Of a stretch of DNA of 64,000 nt, positions 10,002 through 23,005 are shown in pieces. Below the pieces are notes generated by a model. The model was not told the origin of the DNA, ran no database searches, and worked only from the letters and a program-made list of their open reading frames with translations. Source of the DNA: Brevipalpus yothersi. Lineage: Eukaryota; Arthropoda; Arachnida; Trombidiformes; Tenuipalpidae. Within the stretch, counting starts at the first letter, position 1; each line of letters opens with the position of its first letter. The translations under genes and the position numbers were made by a program. The stretch spans positions 60,326-124,325 of the forward strand of contig QZCP01000098.1 in assembly GCA_003956705.1 (NCBI GenBank), in the 5' to 3' direction.

Positions 10002-13000
10002 ATGAATGAAGATGATAGAAAGGTAAGCAAAATTTGGTGTTGAATCGAATCTTATTGTTGCCAAAATTGGCTATTATTTTTGATTCGCTTTTTGGGGCAT
10101 TTTATTGATATAATTTTCTCATTTTTACAGATTATTGAACAGTTGTGGTCATTTTCAAGTGATCGAAGAGAATCTATTTTCAAAGAATTTCTGAATCAAG
10201 CTTTCAGATTGCATGCTGATCAATTTATTGATTTCACTGGAGATGGATATCCGACCAGTTGTTTTTGGGAGCAAAAAATTGAACTTGAGTCACTTGGAAA
10301 ACCTTCTCTCATCGCAGATGAATCTCTCTCATCAATCTCGTCATCTAGTAATGAGGACTTGTTCGCACCACCATGTTCACCGTTGCACGATGACATAACC
10401 AATTCACCCTTTCCCAATTTTGATGAGTCTGATCAAGCATCGATTGCCTCATCATTAGTTCACAAAAATCTTCAATCACAAGACGTGGTGAGGAATCACC
10501 AGGAATCATCGCAGAGTTTGCAGGAAGAAGACATTGATCAGGTGAACGAGAGTGGGGAAGAAGTTTGCGAAGAAGCATCTCCATCTGACAGTGGCCGATC
10601 TGAAGCTTGGAACGAAATCGAATCGCTTCTTAAGAAGAATGAAATATCATCATCAGATCCTCTTGGTAGGTCAGAAGATGATGATAATTCTCCTCAAATC
10701 TTAGAAACTTCACCTGATAATAGTGATCTCAATCAAGATTCTCTTTCAACGATAATCGAAGCATCTGAATCAATCCCAGAGGAAAGCATTCCTTTTCTTG
10801 ACCCAATTTCAGCAACTACTGAGGTGGTACCAGACAAAGATGATGAGAATCCTGAAGAAAACTCTCTGGATAATGTAACCGATTCTCAAAAAACTGATGC
10901 ATGCTCCTTGTCTCAAATTTCTGAGCTATCGTTCCCTGATATTGATGGATTGTATGCATCTCAACCGCCTGTTCTCGTTCCAAACAAAGATATTCCAGGT
11001 CATGTCCCAAGTGAAGATATCGAAGACAAAGTCTCGAGCAATGAACCAAGTACTGATTTGATTGGTATAGGAAATTCAAAAACAGTCATTGAATATGTTC
11101 GAAACCCGATTGAGGAAGTTAAGAGTTCCGTGACCTGTGAATCTCAGGAGCCCGAAATCAGTAGGAAGTCTAAACAATCTTCTAAACCGAAAAAATCAGA
11201 TGTTCCTCCAAAAAAAGTGAAAAATTCATTGACTAGTGAACCATCATCTGATCCTCCGACAAGAGCTCGTTCTCAAAGGGGTGAGGTACCTTTTGACACT
11301 TCTGAGCCAAGAGCAACTAACAAACAACCAAGGAAGAGATCAGATGACCATGAAAGCCCTGATGAAGATGATGATGCTTGTGATGTTAGTTTATGGGAAG
11401 CGTTTGATGATATTGAAACTTATGAGGGTTTTTCTCAAAGTCGGAAAAGAGTCAAGAAAAATTCTCCTATTGAACGTTCCCGGAAGAAGAAAACATTTGA
11501 GGAAAAATTTTTTGAGAAATATCCAGATGCCAAATGTCAAATTTACAAACATGAAGCCAAAATTCATGTTCTAAGAAGTCAACTATGGATGTTAGAATCA
11601 GATGATCCAGCCTCTATAATCGATGAAACTTACACTGCCATGCATAACAATATGTTTCGAGATGTTGTCCGAGAAAGTGCTCTCCATGCTCATCGTGAAT
11701 CATTTGCATTCAATTCCTTGCCACCGCTCGATGATGATGATGATATTATGGAAATTCCTGTCATGATGCGCTCGAATATAAATGTGAATCGGAATCGTAT
11801 TCTCTCTGACTCAGAACCTGATAACTCAGATAACGAGATCAATCATGACGATGATCAACCATCAACTTCAACTGGACGAAAACGATCCAAACGTGTTCGA
11901 ATGTCAACATCAAATCGAGCAAAGAAGCCTCGAAGAGTTTCTGATGATGACTCTGATGATAAAACCGATGATGAACCTTGGAATTTACCTCAATACTCAG
12001 GAGGTGATGATGATGATGATGATGATGGGATAGAAGAGGTTGAAAAAGTAAGAAAAATTAGAGAGAAAAATACCAACACAAACATATCCACGAATACGAA
12101 TACAAACACGAACACAACCATGAGCAAAAAAACGAACACTCACACAAACTCACTTACGAACATAGACACAAGCTCTGAGCCTCGCTTTAGACGAAAAAGG
12201 TCTTTTGATAGCGGAAGGGAGCAGAGTTCATCATTGAACTTCACAAAACGATATGCCTCTAAATTTTCAATCAGAGAACGACAGTTGAAACGAATATCAT
12301 CTATGGTAAGTAGAATTTGATCTAATTATGCAATCGTAAATATCTCCTTTGAAATATCGAATTTTTTCTCTCAGAATAATGGAATTCGTGGCTCAACAGA
12401 CGATGAAATAGCTATCAATTCTGACAATCAAGGAGTAGAAAATATACCACCTGGTTCGAATATGCCTCAATATTTACCTATTTCTGTCACAAGTCCTCTG
12501 AAGAGAGGTAGAAAAAATATACGCGATCTCAAAGATGATGATGAAATCACAAAGGCAAGTCGACGAGCAAATGAAAGAGAAAAGAAAAGATTGCAGAGGG
12601 TTATGAGAATCAATAAGCTGCTCGAAAAATGTCCAGCTACCAAAGATGAGAAGCGTTTAATTCTTGATGTCGATCCTAAAACACACGAACCTCGTGTTGA
12701 AGTCCATCCTGAGCTAGTCAAACATCTCAAAGATCATCAATTCGAGGGAATTCAATTCATGTACACCAATACAATTGAAAACGTTGATCTATTGAAAGAA
12801 GATCACGAGGGTACTGGCTGTATAATTGCTCACTGCATGGGTCTCGGAAAGACTTTACAAGTTATCGCCTATGTACACACCATCCTGAATCATCCATTGT
12901 TGAGAAATGAGTTTCGAAAGATAATGATTGCAGCACCAGTCAACACTTTGAAAAATTGGTATGATGAGTTCAGAAAATGGCTACCCAATCCTGATGCGTT

Positions 13001-16000
13001 GAACATTTATCAGATGGCTGACCTAAAGGACAACTTAAATCGAGCCAAAATGCTTGGAAGATGGTATGATCAAGGTGGAGTTCTGATCATCGGTCTCCAA
13101 GGTTTCACCAGCCTTTCAAAATTTTTCAATTACAAGACTACAAATACTCCATCAGCGTTTAAGAACATAGAGGTTGCCTTCATCAATCCAGGACCCGACA
13201 TATTGATAATAGATGAAGGGCATCTCCTGAAGAACGACAAGAGTAAAAATTTTCAGGCTTTCTGTAAAGTACCAACTGAGCGAAAAATCATTCTCACTGG
13301 AACTCCTCTACAGAACAATTTGGAAGAATACTACACCATGATAGATCTGATCAAACCTCGACTTTTAGGAACCAAGAAAGAGTTTGCCAATCGTTTCAAA
13401 AACCCCATAGAGAACGGTCAGCATGCTGACTCTACTCGTGAAGACATCTTGACGATGAAGAGACGTTGTATTGTTCTGGATAGGCTTTTGACTGGTTCTG
13501 TTCAGAGGTTTGATTATGAAGTGCTCAAACCTTATCTGGAGCCAAAATACGAATACTCGATTTTCGTTCAGGCAACAGACTTAGTGATTGAACTATACAA
13601 CTATTATCTTGATAATGTCACGTCCAGAGGATATCGGGGTCTCTTAGGTGACTCTATTCTTCTTCGTCTCATCTGTAATCATCCAGCTATATTACCTATC
13701 AGAAGTGAAAAAGAGGCTAAATTTGCTGCTTTGAGAGCCAGGAAAAACATGCAAAAAAGTGGACGCACCAAAGAATCAACGAATCAAGAATGTGACCTTT
13801 CTGAAGAGCCTGATGAGGATCAAATCATAGTGATAAGAAAAGATCTCGTTGATGAATCTAATCAGACCATCCCAAACACAGCCAGTGGATCAGACGGGTC
13901 TGCTCAACCAGCGGATAAATCGATTGATGATAATTCAGCTGAATGGTTCCGTAAATTCATGAAAGATGGAGAAAGTTTCCGGAAGATCGAATTGAGTGCC
14001 AAATTTGTTTGTTTCTTCTTCATTTTAGAGCAATGTGTCATCAAAAATGAGAAATTAATTGTTGTCAGCCAGTGTTTAGAGACGCTGGATCTGATCGAAG
14101 AGTTCTTAGCTTCCCACAAAAAGATTCGAAGTTCTCCAACCCAAGCAAGAGAGATAGAGTGGATAAAGGATAGAAGCTACTTCCGCATCGATGGAAGTGT
14201 TCCACCCGATAGGCGAAAGCTCTACATTGATACTTTCAACAATCCTAACAATCGAGAAGCAAAAATGTTCCTATTGGCAGTGAAAGCAGGAGGACTAGGT
14301 GTCAATTTGATTGGTGCCAATAGAGCCATTATTTTTGATACACACTGGAATCCGATGATTGATATGCAAGCAATATTCCGGATCTATCGTCTCGGACAAA
14401 CCAGACCAGCATACATTTATCGCTTGATAACCAAAGATACTTTGGAAGAAAAAATCTACTTCAAGCAAATCCTCAAAACTGGCTTATCAATGCGTGTGGT
14501 AGACAAGACCAACATCCAGAATTCAGTTAGAAAAGCAGATGTTGAAGAATATTACTCAATAAGACCTCAAAAAAGTAGTGAGAGTAGCCAGCTTCCTACA
14601 GTTCCAAAGGATGATCTACTGGGTGATTTGATTCTGGCTCATAAGGATTGTATTGTTGAATATCGAGAACAAGATTCTCTTCTTCAGAAGAAGCCCGAAG
14701 AAGATCTTGATGAACAACAGCGTCAGCAGGCTTGGGAAGATTATGAAAGGGAACGAGATGAAGAGAAACGACGAAGTGAACTCGCAGTGCAAGAAGCCAA
14801 GAGAATTGCTGACTTGGAGAAAAAACTCATGGAGGATGAATCTAGAGCAAATCCTAGCGGAGTTCAACAGGCAAATAGCGAGACTGATTCTGCGGAAGAA
14901 AGTCCTACTGGAGCAATCCAGCAACCATCAGTGTCCACAAACACTGTTACCACAACTTCCAACTCCCTGCAGAACCTTCCTGCACCACGTAAGTACAGAA
15001 TTGACATTCAAGTTCTTCAACGTTTGTTGTCCTCTACCCATGATTCTCTCCATCTCCTCTCTGTTTCTCCAACTAAACTGAATTGTTATTTTTCAGAACC
15101 TCAAATTTCTAGTCATGAGAGTAACGGAAACATCCCACCTGCAAACAGAATTGTTCCTCAAATATATTGTGGAAACACGGGAAGTGTGTCGACGAATAGT
15201 TCCACACCTGCTCAAGCATCAACTCCATCCACCTCAATGGGTACTACAGCAGAACAGTCTAGTGTACACAAGAAAAGCAGGACCAAGAAAAATTTGACTC
15301 CAGTAAAGCCGACATCCTCTGTGTTTGCTGAGAACGAAGCTCTCCTCAATGCTTTTCCAACCAGAAAAACTTATTCTTTTGAAGATCCATCTCGCCAAAG
15401 GGCTCATGTTCCTCCTAATCTAAATGGCACTGCCAATATGAGAATGGCATCCAAATCTTCTACATCTATCAATTCAGCCAACGAAAATCCTTATCGACCT
15501 GTTCGACCCATCCAACCTATCCGACCACCTGTTCGAATTAGTCAGCCTAAACAGCCAACAATATTGCAGAAGACGAGAGACGGCCACCTTCAAGTGACAT
15601 CTCATCCATATCCAGCCCACACTACTTCAATATCTTCAATGCCACAACAATATGGGAACTTGCAACAAAATGTTGTTAACTATTCTCGCTCTCAGTATCG
15701 AATGGATAGTAATATGAATGGTCAAGTATATGCACAAGGAAGAGTTGAACAATCACAAGTCACGAATGTTATACCTCAACGAAATGATATTTCTCCTGTG
15801 GTTGATAGTGAAATCGGAGATCTGATAAACAGATACCTTGGTGATGCAAATTTGGAGGATTTGACTTCACTGGTTCAAGAAGCTTTCGATTCGACTGCAA
15901 CCAGGTCAGATAAAAGAGTTGTGTCAAGAGAGAACCAATCTCTAACTTCATCTGTAGGGTCGAGTCCTTCTAGCACGATGCGTCTTTACAATTCCACATC

Positions 16001-16580
16001 ATCCAATTCGGTACCAAAGGTGAATGGTCAACAAAATTCTGGTCTTTCAAATCCACCAATGAATCCACCTGCATCAACATTCCCTGCTTTTCCATCGAAC
16101 GTTCAGCAACATCCTCCTCCCTCTCCAGTTACAGAATCTCAGCCAACTCATCGTCCAAATCATAAAATCTCGGTCTTCTCGAATGAAAAGTCCTCAATCA
16201 TAAATGATGAAGATTTGTCCAATGGTCTTCTTCAAGGTCTCTCACTTGTAGATTGTTCTCTCTTTCAGCTATGTGAAAAGCTAATCGACTCTAATATGAG
16301 ATCAAGAGCTGTAGATCAAGAAGCCATTCTGAAAACCATTCAAGATTGTCTTGAAGATTTTATTGACACCGTTAGGCATAGAAAATTTCAGGCCAGCATT
16401 TCTAACACAATTGTTAACCTTAAACTAGCAAGCTCTTGTGACAAAATTCTAAGGCATTTAGATGAAGAGTTACCGGAAGCTAAAATCTCAGATCCAACCA
16501 CAGGTGCTCCTTTTGTTCTCGATCGAGATATAACCAGAGGAGCTCTCAACATAATTGCTCTTCGACTTGTTATCGATTGA
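10002..16580 (+). CDS. ATRX-like SNF2 ATPase, copy B (full length)
   Basis: Exons 10002-10022 (MNEDDRK), 10131-12305, 12375-14988 and 15097-16580, giving about 2097 residues if the last intron is spliced. An in-frame upstream ATG at 9990 is also possible. Exon 2 encodes the N-terminal module (IIEQLWSFSSDRRE, then DFTGDGYPTSCFW), a long acidic Ser-rich region, an SLWEAFDDI motif, a conserved block KTFEEKFFEKYP to MHNNM, a poly-Asp run and Asn-Thr repeats. Exon 3 is the ATRX-type motor: GLGKT (about 12837-12856), DEGH (13212-13223), TGTPLQNN, GGLGVNL, IYRLGQT. The last exon encodes a Ser/Pro/Gln-rich region and the family C-terminal domain (SLVDCSL to GAPFVLDRDI). The final intron (14989-15096) is 108 bp and open, so retention keeps frame. 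No ADD domain. Compared with copy D it stops early, before the basic tail. Confidence 0.92.
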
Positions 16581-17163
16581 GCATCAACGTATCGTTTGTA
16601 ATTAAGCTCTTTTGTATCGTATAGAAAGTAAATAATTTTGTATATATTTGTAATTTATACCTACTACCGTGATTCATGCATAGATGTTGAATGTTTTAGA
16701 ATAAAATCATTTCAAATGTTTTATATTGTGAGAATCAATAATGAGTCATTTTTCTAGTGGAAAAAATTCTGATTTCCGCTTCGATCTCCTATGAGTGACC
16801 AGAATTGATAGATAATTCAGTCTTGAGAACACGCAAAATTTAATAAACTTTCAAATTGAAGGTTTAATTTTTCGACCAAGAACTAATATGCATAATTCGA
16901 TGGATGAAAAATGAAACATCTGATCCCATGATCTGATGAATTCATGATGAAATATATTCTTCAAGTTTGATGTAAAAATAGATGGCATTTATGTCTCTTT
17001 CAGGTGATTCTGATTGAATTTTTTTAGTACAAAACACTAGAAATTTTTGTATCACAATTTGAAGGTTGAATTGATGATATTTCGTTAAATAAATTGTAAG
17101 GATCGATTATTCCATCATTTTCCATGTAATCTAATTTAAGTTTTGATTTTGTGATCAATTGAT
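16581..17163. other. 3' flank of copy B and PSMD9 promoter region
   Basis: An AATAAA at 16700-16705, about 120 bp after the stop codon, is the probable poly(A) signal of copy B. The rest is AT-rich spacer leading into the PSMD9 start; no other feature is visible. Confidence 0.55.
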
Positions 17164-17987
17164 ATGCCTGGTGCCAGTAAGCGAGAGGAGTTAAGACAAG
17201 AGCTGCTGGCAATCCATCGAAAGCGTTCTGCTCTTGAGAAAGAGATTTTGGCATTCCATGAGGTACTCAAATCGGTATGTTACATGATGTTTTTGAAAAT
17301 AATATATATTGTCTCCTCGATACTGTGACGATCAATTGATTGTGATTTGCGTTCCCACAGCAAAATGTTGGATTAACAGATTCGCTGGTAGATGAGAATG
17401 ATTTTCCTCGAGAGGATCTGAATCTCTATCAAATTCGTACAGCAAGGAACAAAATAATCTGTAAGTTTGTCCATTTGGATTATGTATTTTCCGTTTCTGG
17501 GAAGGAAGATGCTCACAGCATATTTGAGATCGAAATTCTAAGTTCATCATGATCTCAGCATTGCTCACCTTTATTCGTGATATAAATATGTTCATTCATG
17601 AGCAATTACCTTGAGCTCCCGCCCAAACATAATTTTATCACATCTCGAACCTTTTTCCCATCTAATTTGCTTTCCTCACTTGAGCGCTCAGAATTTCAAC
17701 AATTTCTGCACCTGTTGTCTACCTACTGGAAGATTATAATGTTGTACTTCGATGTTCTTTTTGATTCTTGGTTAATTTTTTCTCAGTCTTTAAGGAAAAT
17801 TTCAGCCTAATAGTTGGACGAGCTGTTGATTGAACCCTTTCTCTCCTCCACAGGTCTCACGAATGATTGTCGATCGTTAACGTTGGAAATGGAGAGGAAA
17901 ATGCATGAATTACATTCTATCGATAGAGAAGCTCAGGAGAACTCGTCAGCCAAAACTCAGCCATTTCCAAGTTCTAAGCAACAATAA
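17164..17987 (+). CDS. PSMD9: 26S proteasome assembly chaperone PSMD9-like, PDZ domain missing
   Basis: Exons 17164-17274, 17361-17460 and 17854-17987 join in phase to 125 codons or slightly fewer. The protein matches the N-terminal coiled-coil half of PSMD9/Nas2 (p27), which chaperones the Rpt base assembly. Diagnostic blocks are QNVGLTDSLVDENDFPRED, LNLYQIRTARNKIICL and the heptad region after LTLEMERKM. The human protein (223 residues) continues into a PDZ domain; here the frame ends after SSKQQ with TAA, and no PDZ exon is visible downstream. Either the PDZ half was lost or it lies in an exon I could not find. A decayed duplicate of its intron 2 and exon 3 lies at 22150-22775. Confidence 0.82.
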
Positions 17988-19260
17988 TTTATAATTGAGC
18001 TTGATCATTTGATATTTTCCACAAAATTTTCATTGACATGATTCATAAAATTGGCAATTGAAAAAATGATTTCAGACCTTGACATATTTGTCTGGAAGAG
18101 TTTTAGTACTCGAACTCCCAAAAGAAATAGTGGGAAAGAATGTCAATGCGTGAGAAAAATCAAATTGTGAAAAAGAGAAAGAGAGAAAGAAAGAGAGGAA
18201 CCCAAGATGGTCATTCAGAAACAACTCGAAGAAAATATTGAATATTGAATATTTGCTTGTGAAGGAAACAAATCAGCCTTACAATATTAAGCAGACCTTT
18301 GTGAGTGGCTCAAGTGCTCAAATTTTTTTGCACATCTCGTTTGAATTTGATCCGAATTCTTCGCTAAAAATTGACTTATGGACATCATTCCACTCTAACG
18401 AATCAGTGGAGAATAGTTCTCTCATTATGATTGCACGTAACATCCAGTCTGGTTGAACGCCATATTAACCAAGTTCACTTCTCATAGCTATCCATAATTC
18501 TAGGAAATTTAACAATCAAACGATTTGTGATGCATACTTCATCTTTGTGCATATCTCAAAAGTTTTTGAGCTCAAAACTCTACTTTAAATCTCTCTTATC
18601 TTTTTGAGAGAGAAAATTGGCATTTTTTAATGGAGAAAGAAGTACTCACGAAGAGTGTTTCAAAATTGTTCCTATTTAAATAGCATTAGTCTTGAGCGAT
18701 CTTATCGGTTTGATCCCTCAATGACCATGACGATGGCTCAACAAGTATAGCTCAATATGATACTCGAAAACAGCTACCGGTAGTTGTGTCTTGGAAACTG
18801 ATTGCTCAGAACAATTTGCTCTCCTCTTCGTAACTTGTGAGAGGAACGAAAATTTCATTTTCAACACTTCCACCAAAAGATCATGGAAATAAGTTGAAAT
18901 TTTCCCACCGTTTTTCTTCTCAACCATTATTTGCCATAATAAGCTTATGCAAGTTCAAGAGTTTTCTTTCTAATGCATTTTGGTGTTTTCCAAGTTGAAT
19001 GAATTTCAATTCGAATGAAAGCAAGAAGCAAGATTCTTACATACAATATACTTGGCAATCAAGCGATAAGCTCTGAGCCACATACACAAAAGTTTTCCCT
19101 TACCAATAGAGTTATCTAATAGGACCACATAAGCAATCCTGGTAGGAACCATGTAAGACCCTGTAAGACCCGGTCCTAATAGCCAAAAAATTTTTTTTGG
19201 CTTCTTTGGTGACCTCACTTGGTAGCCGCCATATTTGATCCTCCTTTCTTTCCCCTCTCT

Positions 19261-19310
<50 letters not shown>

Positions 19311-19815
19311 TCTTTCCCTTTCTCTTTCTCTTTGACTTCGCCCCTCTCTCTTCCTCTCTCTCTCTTTCTTCCATCTTTTGCCTATCTTCTTTGTTTAATG
19401 ATAATGATGATTATTGTTATCAAGTCACTCTTTGGGTTTAAATGATGAATAATGTTTAACTTGACAATTAATCAATATCAAGTCTTTCCTTATAACTACT
19501 GTACTATCATCATTTGACTGTATTTTCTCAATGGATCCACATCATATGTCACACAATCAATGTTTCTCTCTTCTGTACACTTTGCCTTCAATTCAGTTGT
19601 AGTAGAAAGCTTTAAAATATGATGTGGAATGTGGTTGAGGAAAGTAATTGAACACTTGTACTACATGTATTAACCGGATAGTAGTATGGATATTGGAGAT
19701 CAGTGTTTAATCGTTCGATTATGATGATGTGTTTGTATATGTAGTATGAATGACCATGAGTTGTGTGTGAATGTATGTTTATTTGGGTAAATGGTGATGG
19801 TGATACAATGTTTAA
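17988..19815. other. Intergenic region with a CT microsatellite
   Basis: AT-rich spacer of 1.8 kb before TADA2B. It holds purine-rich DNA near 18175-18205, the CT tract at 19263-19307 and a short repeated GTAAGACCC near 19146-19170. I searched it for a Cys-rich ZZ exon of TADA2B and found none. Confidence 0.5.
19263..19307. repeat. (CT)n microsatellite
   Basis: About 22 nearly perfect CT units flanked by pyrimidine-rich DNA. Confidence 0.95.
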
Positions 19816-21519
19816 ATGGTGATCATCGAATCCCGGGTGGCTACTATTAACATCAACATGGAAAGTGTTAACAGTGGATCTGGTAGAATAGTGTATCAAG
19901 ATTGTGGTGATTTTACTCTCTTTGATCCGGAATGGAAAGCTCGAGAAGAAGTTGATCTGTTGGAAGCTGTTGAATTGTACAATTATGGCAATTGGGGTGA
20001 TATTGCGGAATTTATACCCAACAAATCGGTTGATCAAATAAAGCAACACTTTGTGGATCATTATGTGCGTGGCTGTTTGGGTCGAGTGGTATGGGAAACG
20101 GTTAAAAACAAAGGCAATACCATTCATGATCATACATCAACCGAAGGTTCCCTATCACCAACACTAGTCCAACCGTTGCCTGTGATAAATGAATTGGCTC
20201 CAAATCATCAGCAACAATTGGGCTATATGCCCAATCGAGATGATTTTGAACGAGAATATGATAATGAAGTTGAATCATTGGTAGCAACATTGTCCATGAA
20301 TGTTAAGGAAGAAGATGATTTGGATCGTGATATGAAATTGGCCTATATTGACATTTATAATCGACGATTATTGGAGCGGTCTAGACGTAAAGAAATTGTT
20401 CGTGATTATGAATTGATCAAGCAATTTTATAAGAGCTTACAGGAAGAGGAGGAAAATAACATATCCGCCTCCGATAATGATCACCACCGACCAGATGGTA
20501 CTATGCATTCCGAGATTATTAAGACAGAGTATGGTAACAAAATAGATATATCACCGTCTTCCAAACTCAACGCTTCCAAGCGTAACAGTAACAGTTCTAG
20601 CAAGAGTAATTCGCCCAATGTAAAATCCACTACCGATAAAGATGCCAAGTTAAGAGAAACAATGAAAATATTCACACAATTTCTCAGCCGATCTCAAATG
20701 GAAGAAGTATTATATAATCTTCCCCGAGAACGCGATCTGATCTCACGTACCAGAGAGCTGATACGATTAAGGCGTAATGGTTTCCGAAAGCTATCCGATG
20801 TAAGCCGAGATAAAAGAAAAGAGAATAAAAAATATGAGGTATGTTTACTCTATGAACTGACTAGGTAGGCCACTATTTACTATAGGTCTACTTATTAAGG
20901 CAAATTTGTTGAAGATGAAATCAGTCATTAAATATCGTTCAGTTTCCAGGGGAGCACAGGAAATACTGGCTTCGGTCCCAAGTCAATGGCACATGTGACG
21001 AAATTGCACGAGATGGACTCTGTGATAGGGAAAAATTCGCTCAACAAAAGCAGCTCGAGCAACAAGACCGCCAGTCCAGTAGGAATCAACTCAAAAAACT
21101 CAAGAACAATCATCAGCTCGGCCCATTCCGGTCGAAAAGAAGGAAAAGAACATCTACGTCAAGGTGAATCGAAAATGACTTCTGGTCTGGATTTTAATTT
21201 CACTTCTAGCAGTAAAGCTAAGACTGCCGTGCATTCGGCTTCCAAACTATTATCGATTCGCGAGAAGAAATTGTGTTCCTCGCTAAATCTAACGCATAGG
21301 CAATATATTCAATTGAAAACGCTTATTATCAAGGTAATTTGCCTCCCACAACTTTGACTAGGAGAATGATTCTCATCAAAAAGTCCAATCTTTTTCTAGG
21401 AGCATCTGAGAGAAGTTGGTAAAAGCAAATCCGCTCTGGAGAACGTCGATAAGAATGTTCGTCGGAAGCTGGTCAACTTTATCGCTCAAAATGGTTGGAT
21501 CCCTTCCAAAAGACAGTGA
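19816..21519 (+). CDS. TADA2B: SAGA adaptor TADA2B (Ada2b), ZZ finger not found
   Basis: Exons 19816-20838, 20950-21333 and 21400-21519, all phase 0, about 508 residues. Ada2b anchors and stimulates the Gcn5/PCAF acetyltransferase in SAGA. Blocks seen: CGDFTLFDPEW into the SANT domain (REEVDLLEAVELYNYGNW), the HYVRGCLG region, QQQLGYMPNRDDFEREYDNE, the RRKEIVRDYELIKQF conserved segment, an inserted Ser/Asn-rich stretch, and a C-terminal SWIRM domain (SIREKKLCSSLNL, then LVNFIAQNGWIPSKRQ). Family members begin with a ZZ zinc finger; here the ORF starts just before the SANT domain and no upstream Cys-rich exon is visible. The second in-frame Met (19858) is an alternative start. The linker in exon 2 shares DNA with the 3' ends of ATRX-like copies C and D, in another frame. 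Confidence 0.9.
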
Positions 21520-22149
21520 TTGTTTGCTTAAGTTAGCTCAAAAAAGTTGCCTTGAATGTTTCTTAGAAAAACAATCAATTGGGGATCACTTGTGCGATAG
21601 TTTTTCTGAATTTCTAGTCTTCTCAATCATTCATTTGCATCCTTTGATGAAAAAAACAGAAAGATCTCTATCGTCAAAGTTCTTGTATACCTGAGATATT
21701 TATGAATCTACTCATTATAATGTCCAATCCATTTTGAAATGAGTTTTGGATATCGCAATAAATGTTGCATCACAAGATGAACTTAAAAAAATGATTTCCT
21801 CATCTTTTTGCCAAACATAATGTAATTTATCAACAGCAATTGGGACAATCTTAACATCTCACACAGAAACTACTACTATTTGAAGGTTTCCAAACCATGC
21901 GTCAGGATTATTAGAGAGACATGGTGATTTGCTTTTTTTTGTTGAAGCAGAAACTCTTGTGGGTTAATCGGAAGTACTTTCCTCTGATTCTTCAAATCTA
22001 TGGTCATAATAACAAGAGTAATGTTCAATCAATTGTTGAGACAAGTTCGGTTCATGAACTTTTGTGTGAGATGGAATATTGATTCAACACGAAACAGAAA
22101 TATCTGAAAGTTCTTCTGATTGTGCGAAAGTAGATGCTTCCAATTTAAC
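21520..22149. other. TADA2B 3' flank, also present beside ATRX-like copies C and D
   Basis: Non-coding. Its first half, roughly 21640-21870, is recognisable in reverse complement at about 43030-43210 and 50740-50900. An example is the shared ATATTTATGAATCTACTCA near 21695. It is therefore part of a segment once copied together with TADA2B exons to the other ATRX-like locus. Confidence 0.65.
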
Positions 22150-22775
22150 TGTTTCGAGATTCACGAAGTTCATCATGATCTCAACAGCAGTCACCCTTAT
22201 TCATGATATAAATATGTTCATTCAAGGATGATCACCTTGAGCTCCCACCCAAAGAAAATTTTTCATCACTTTTGGAACCTTTCTCGTCTACTACACTTTT
22301 CTGACTCAAGCACTTTGATAAATCAACTGGTTCTAGCACCTGTTGTCTACCTACAGAAAGATGAGGGTGATGTGACGATGTACCTCGATGATTTAGTTGA
22401 TTCTCTCCTATTTTATCATATAAATATATAAATATAGGGAGAGATACAGCATTTCATGATCTTTGGTTAAGTACAATGATTCGAGTAGCAGTGAGTCAAA
22501 TTTTTGTCTTACTTTCAGGTCAGAGAAATGATTATCGATCAAGTGGATGACTGGAAACGAAAAGGAAGATGTATGAATTATACCAAATCAGCAGAGAGGG
22601 TCAGGAAAACTCATCAAATAAGGCTCAACCCTTCTTAAAGTTTCGAACAATAGTGATTTACAATTGAGCTTGATCATTTAATATTTTTCAAAAATTTTCG
22701 TTGATATGATTCATAAAATTGGCGATTGAAAAAAAAATGATTTTGAACCTTGACATATTTGTCTTAAAAAGATTG
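22150..22775 (+). pseudogene. Dead duplicate of PSMD9 intron 2 and exon 3
   Basis: Degenerate copy of 17520-18100. Shared anchors include AAGTTCATCATGATCTCA, GCACCTGTTGTCTACCTAC and, over the old exon 3, AATGATTATCGATC and CAGGAAAACTC. The exon has several indels and no usable frame. Confidence 0.82.
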
Positions 22776-23005
22776 CAACTAATGATAATATTCAAATCTC
22801 GCCATTAATGGACCCAAGTTCGTTCTGTTGTTTTTGTCAAGTCTATAACTTGGAAGAAGTAAGATGAGAAAGGATGAGTAGCTAGACGATATTGAGAGAG
22901 TGAACTCTAAAGGGGTTTATCACAGATTTCTCGCTAACAAGACTCAACATACTGGTAATAAAAAGAGATGAAAAAAGATCAGAGTTATTGGTAAGAAGAG
23001 GTAAT

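Noticed and set aside
18238..18456. Short open frame of 72 codons
   Set aside because: No homology, no supporting splice sites, in AT-rich spacer.
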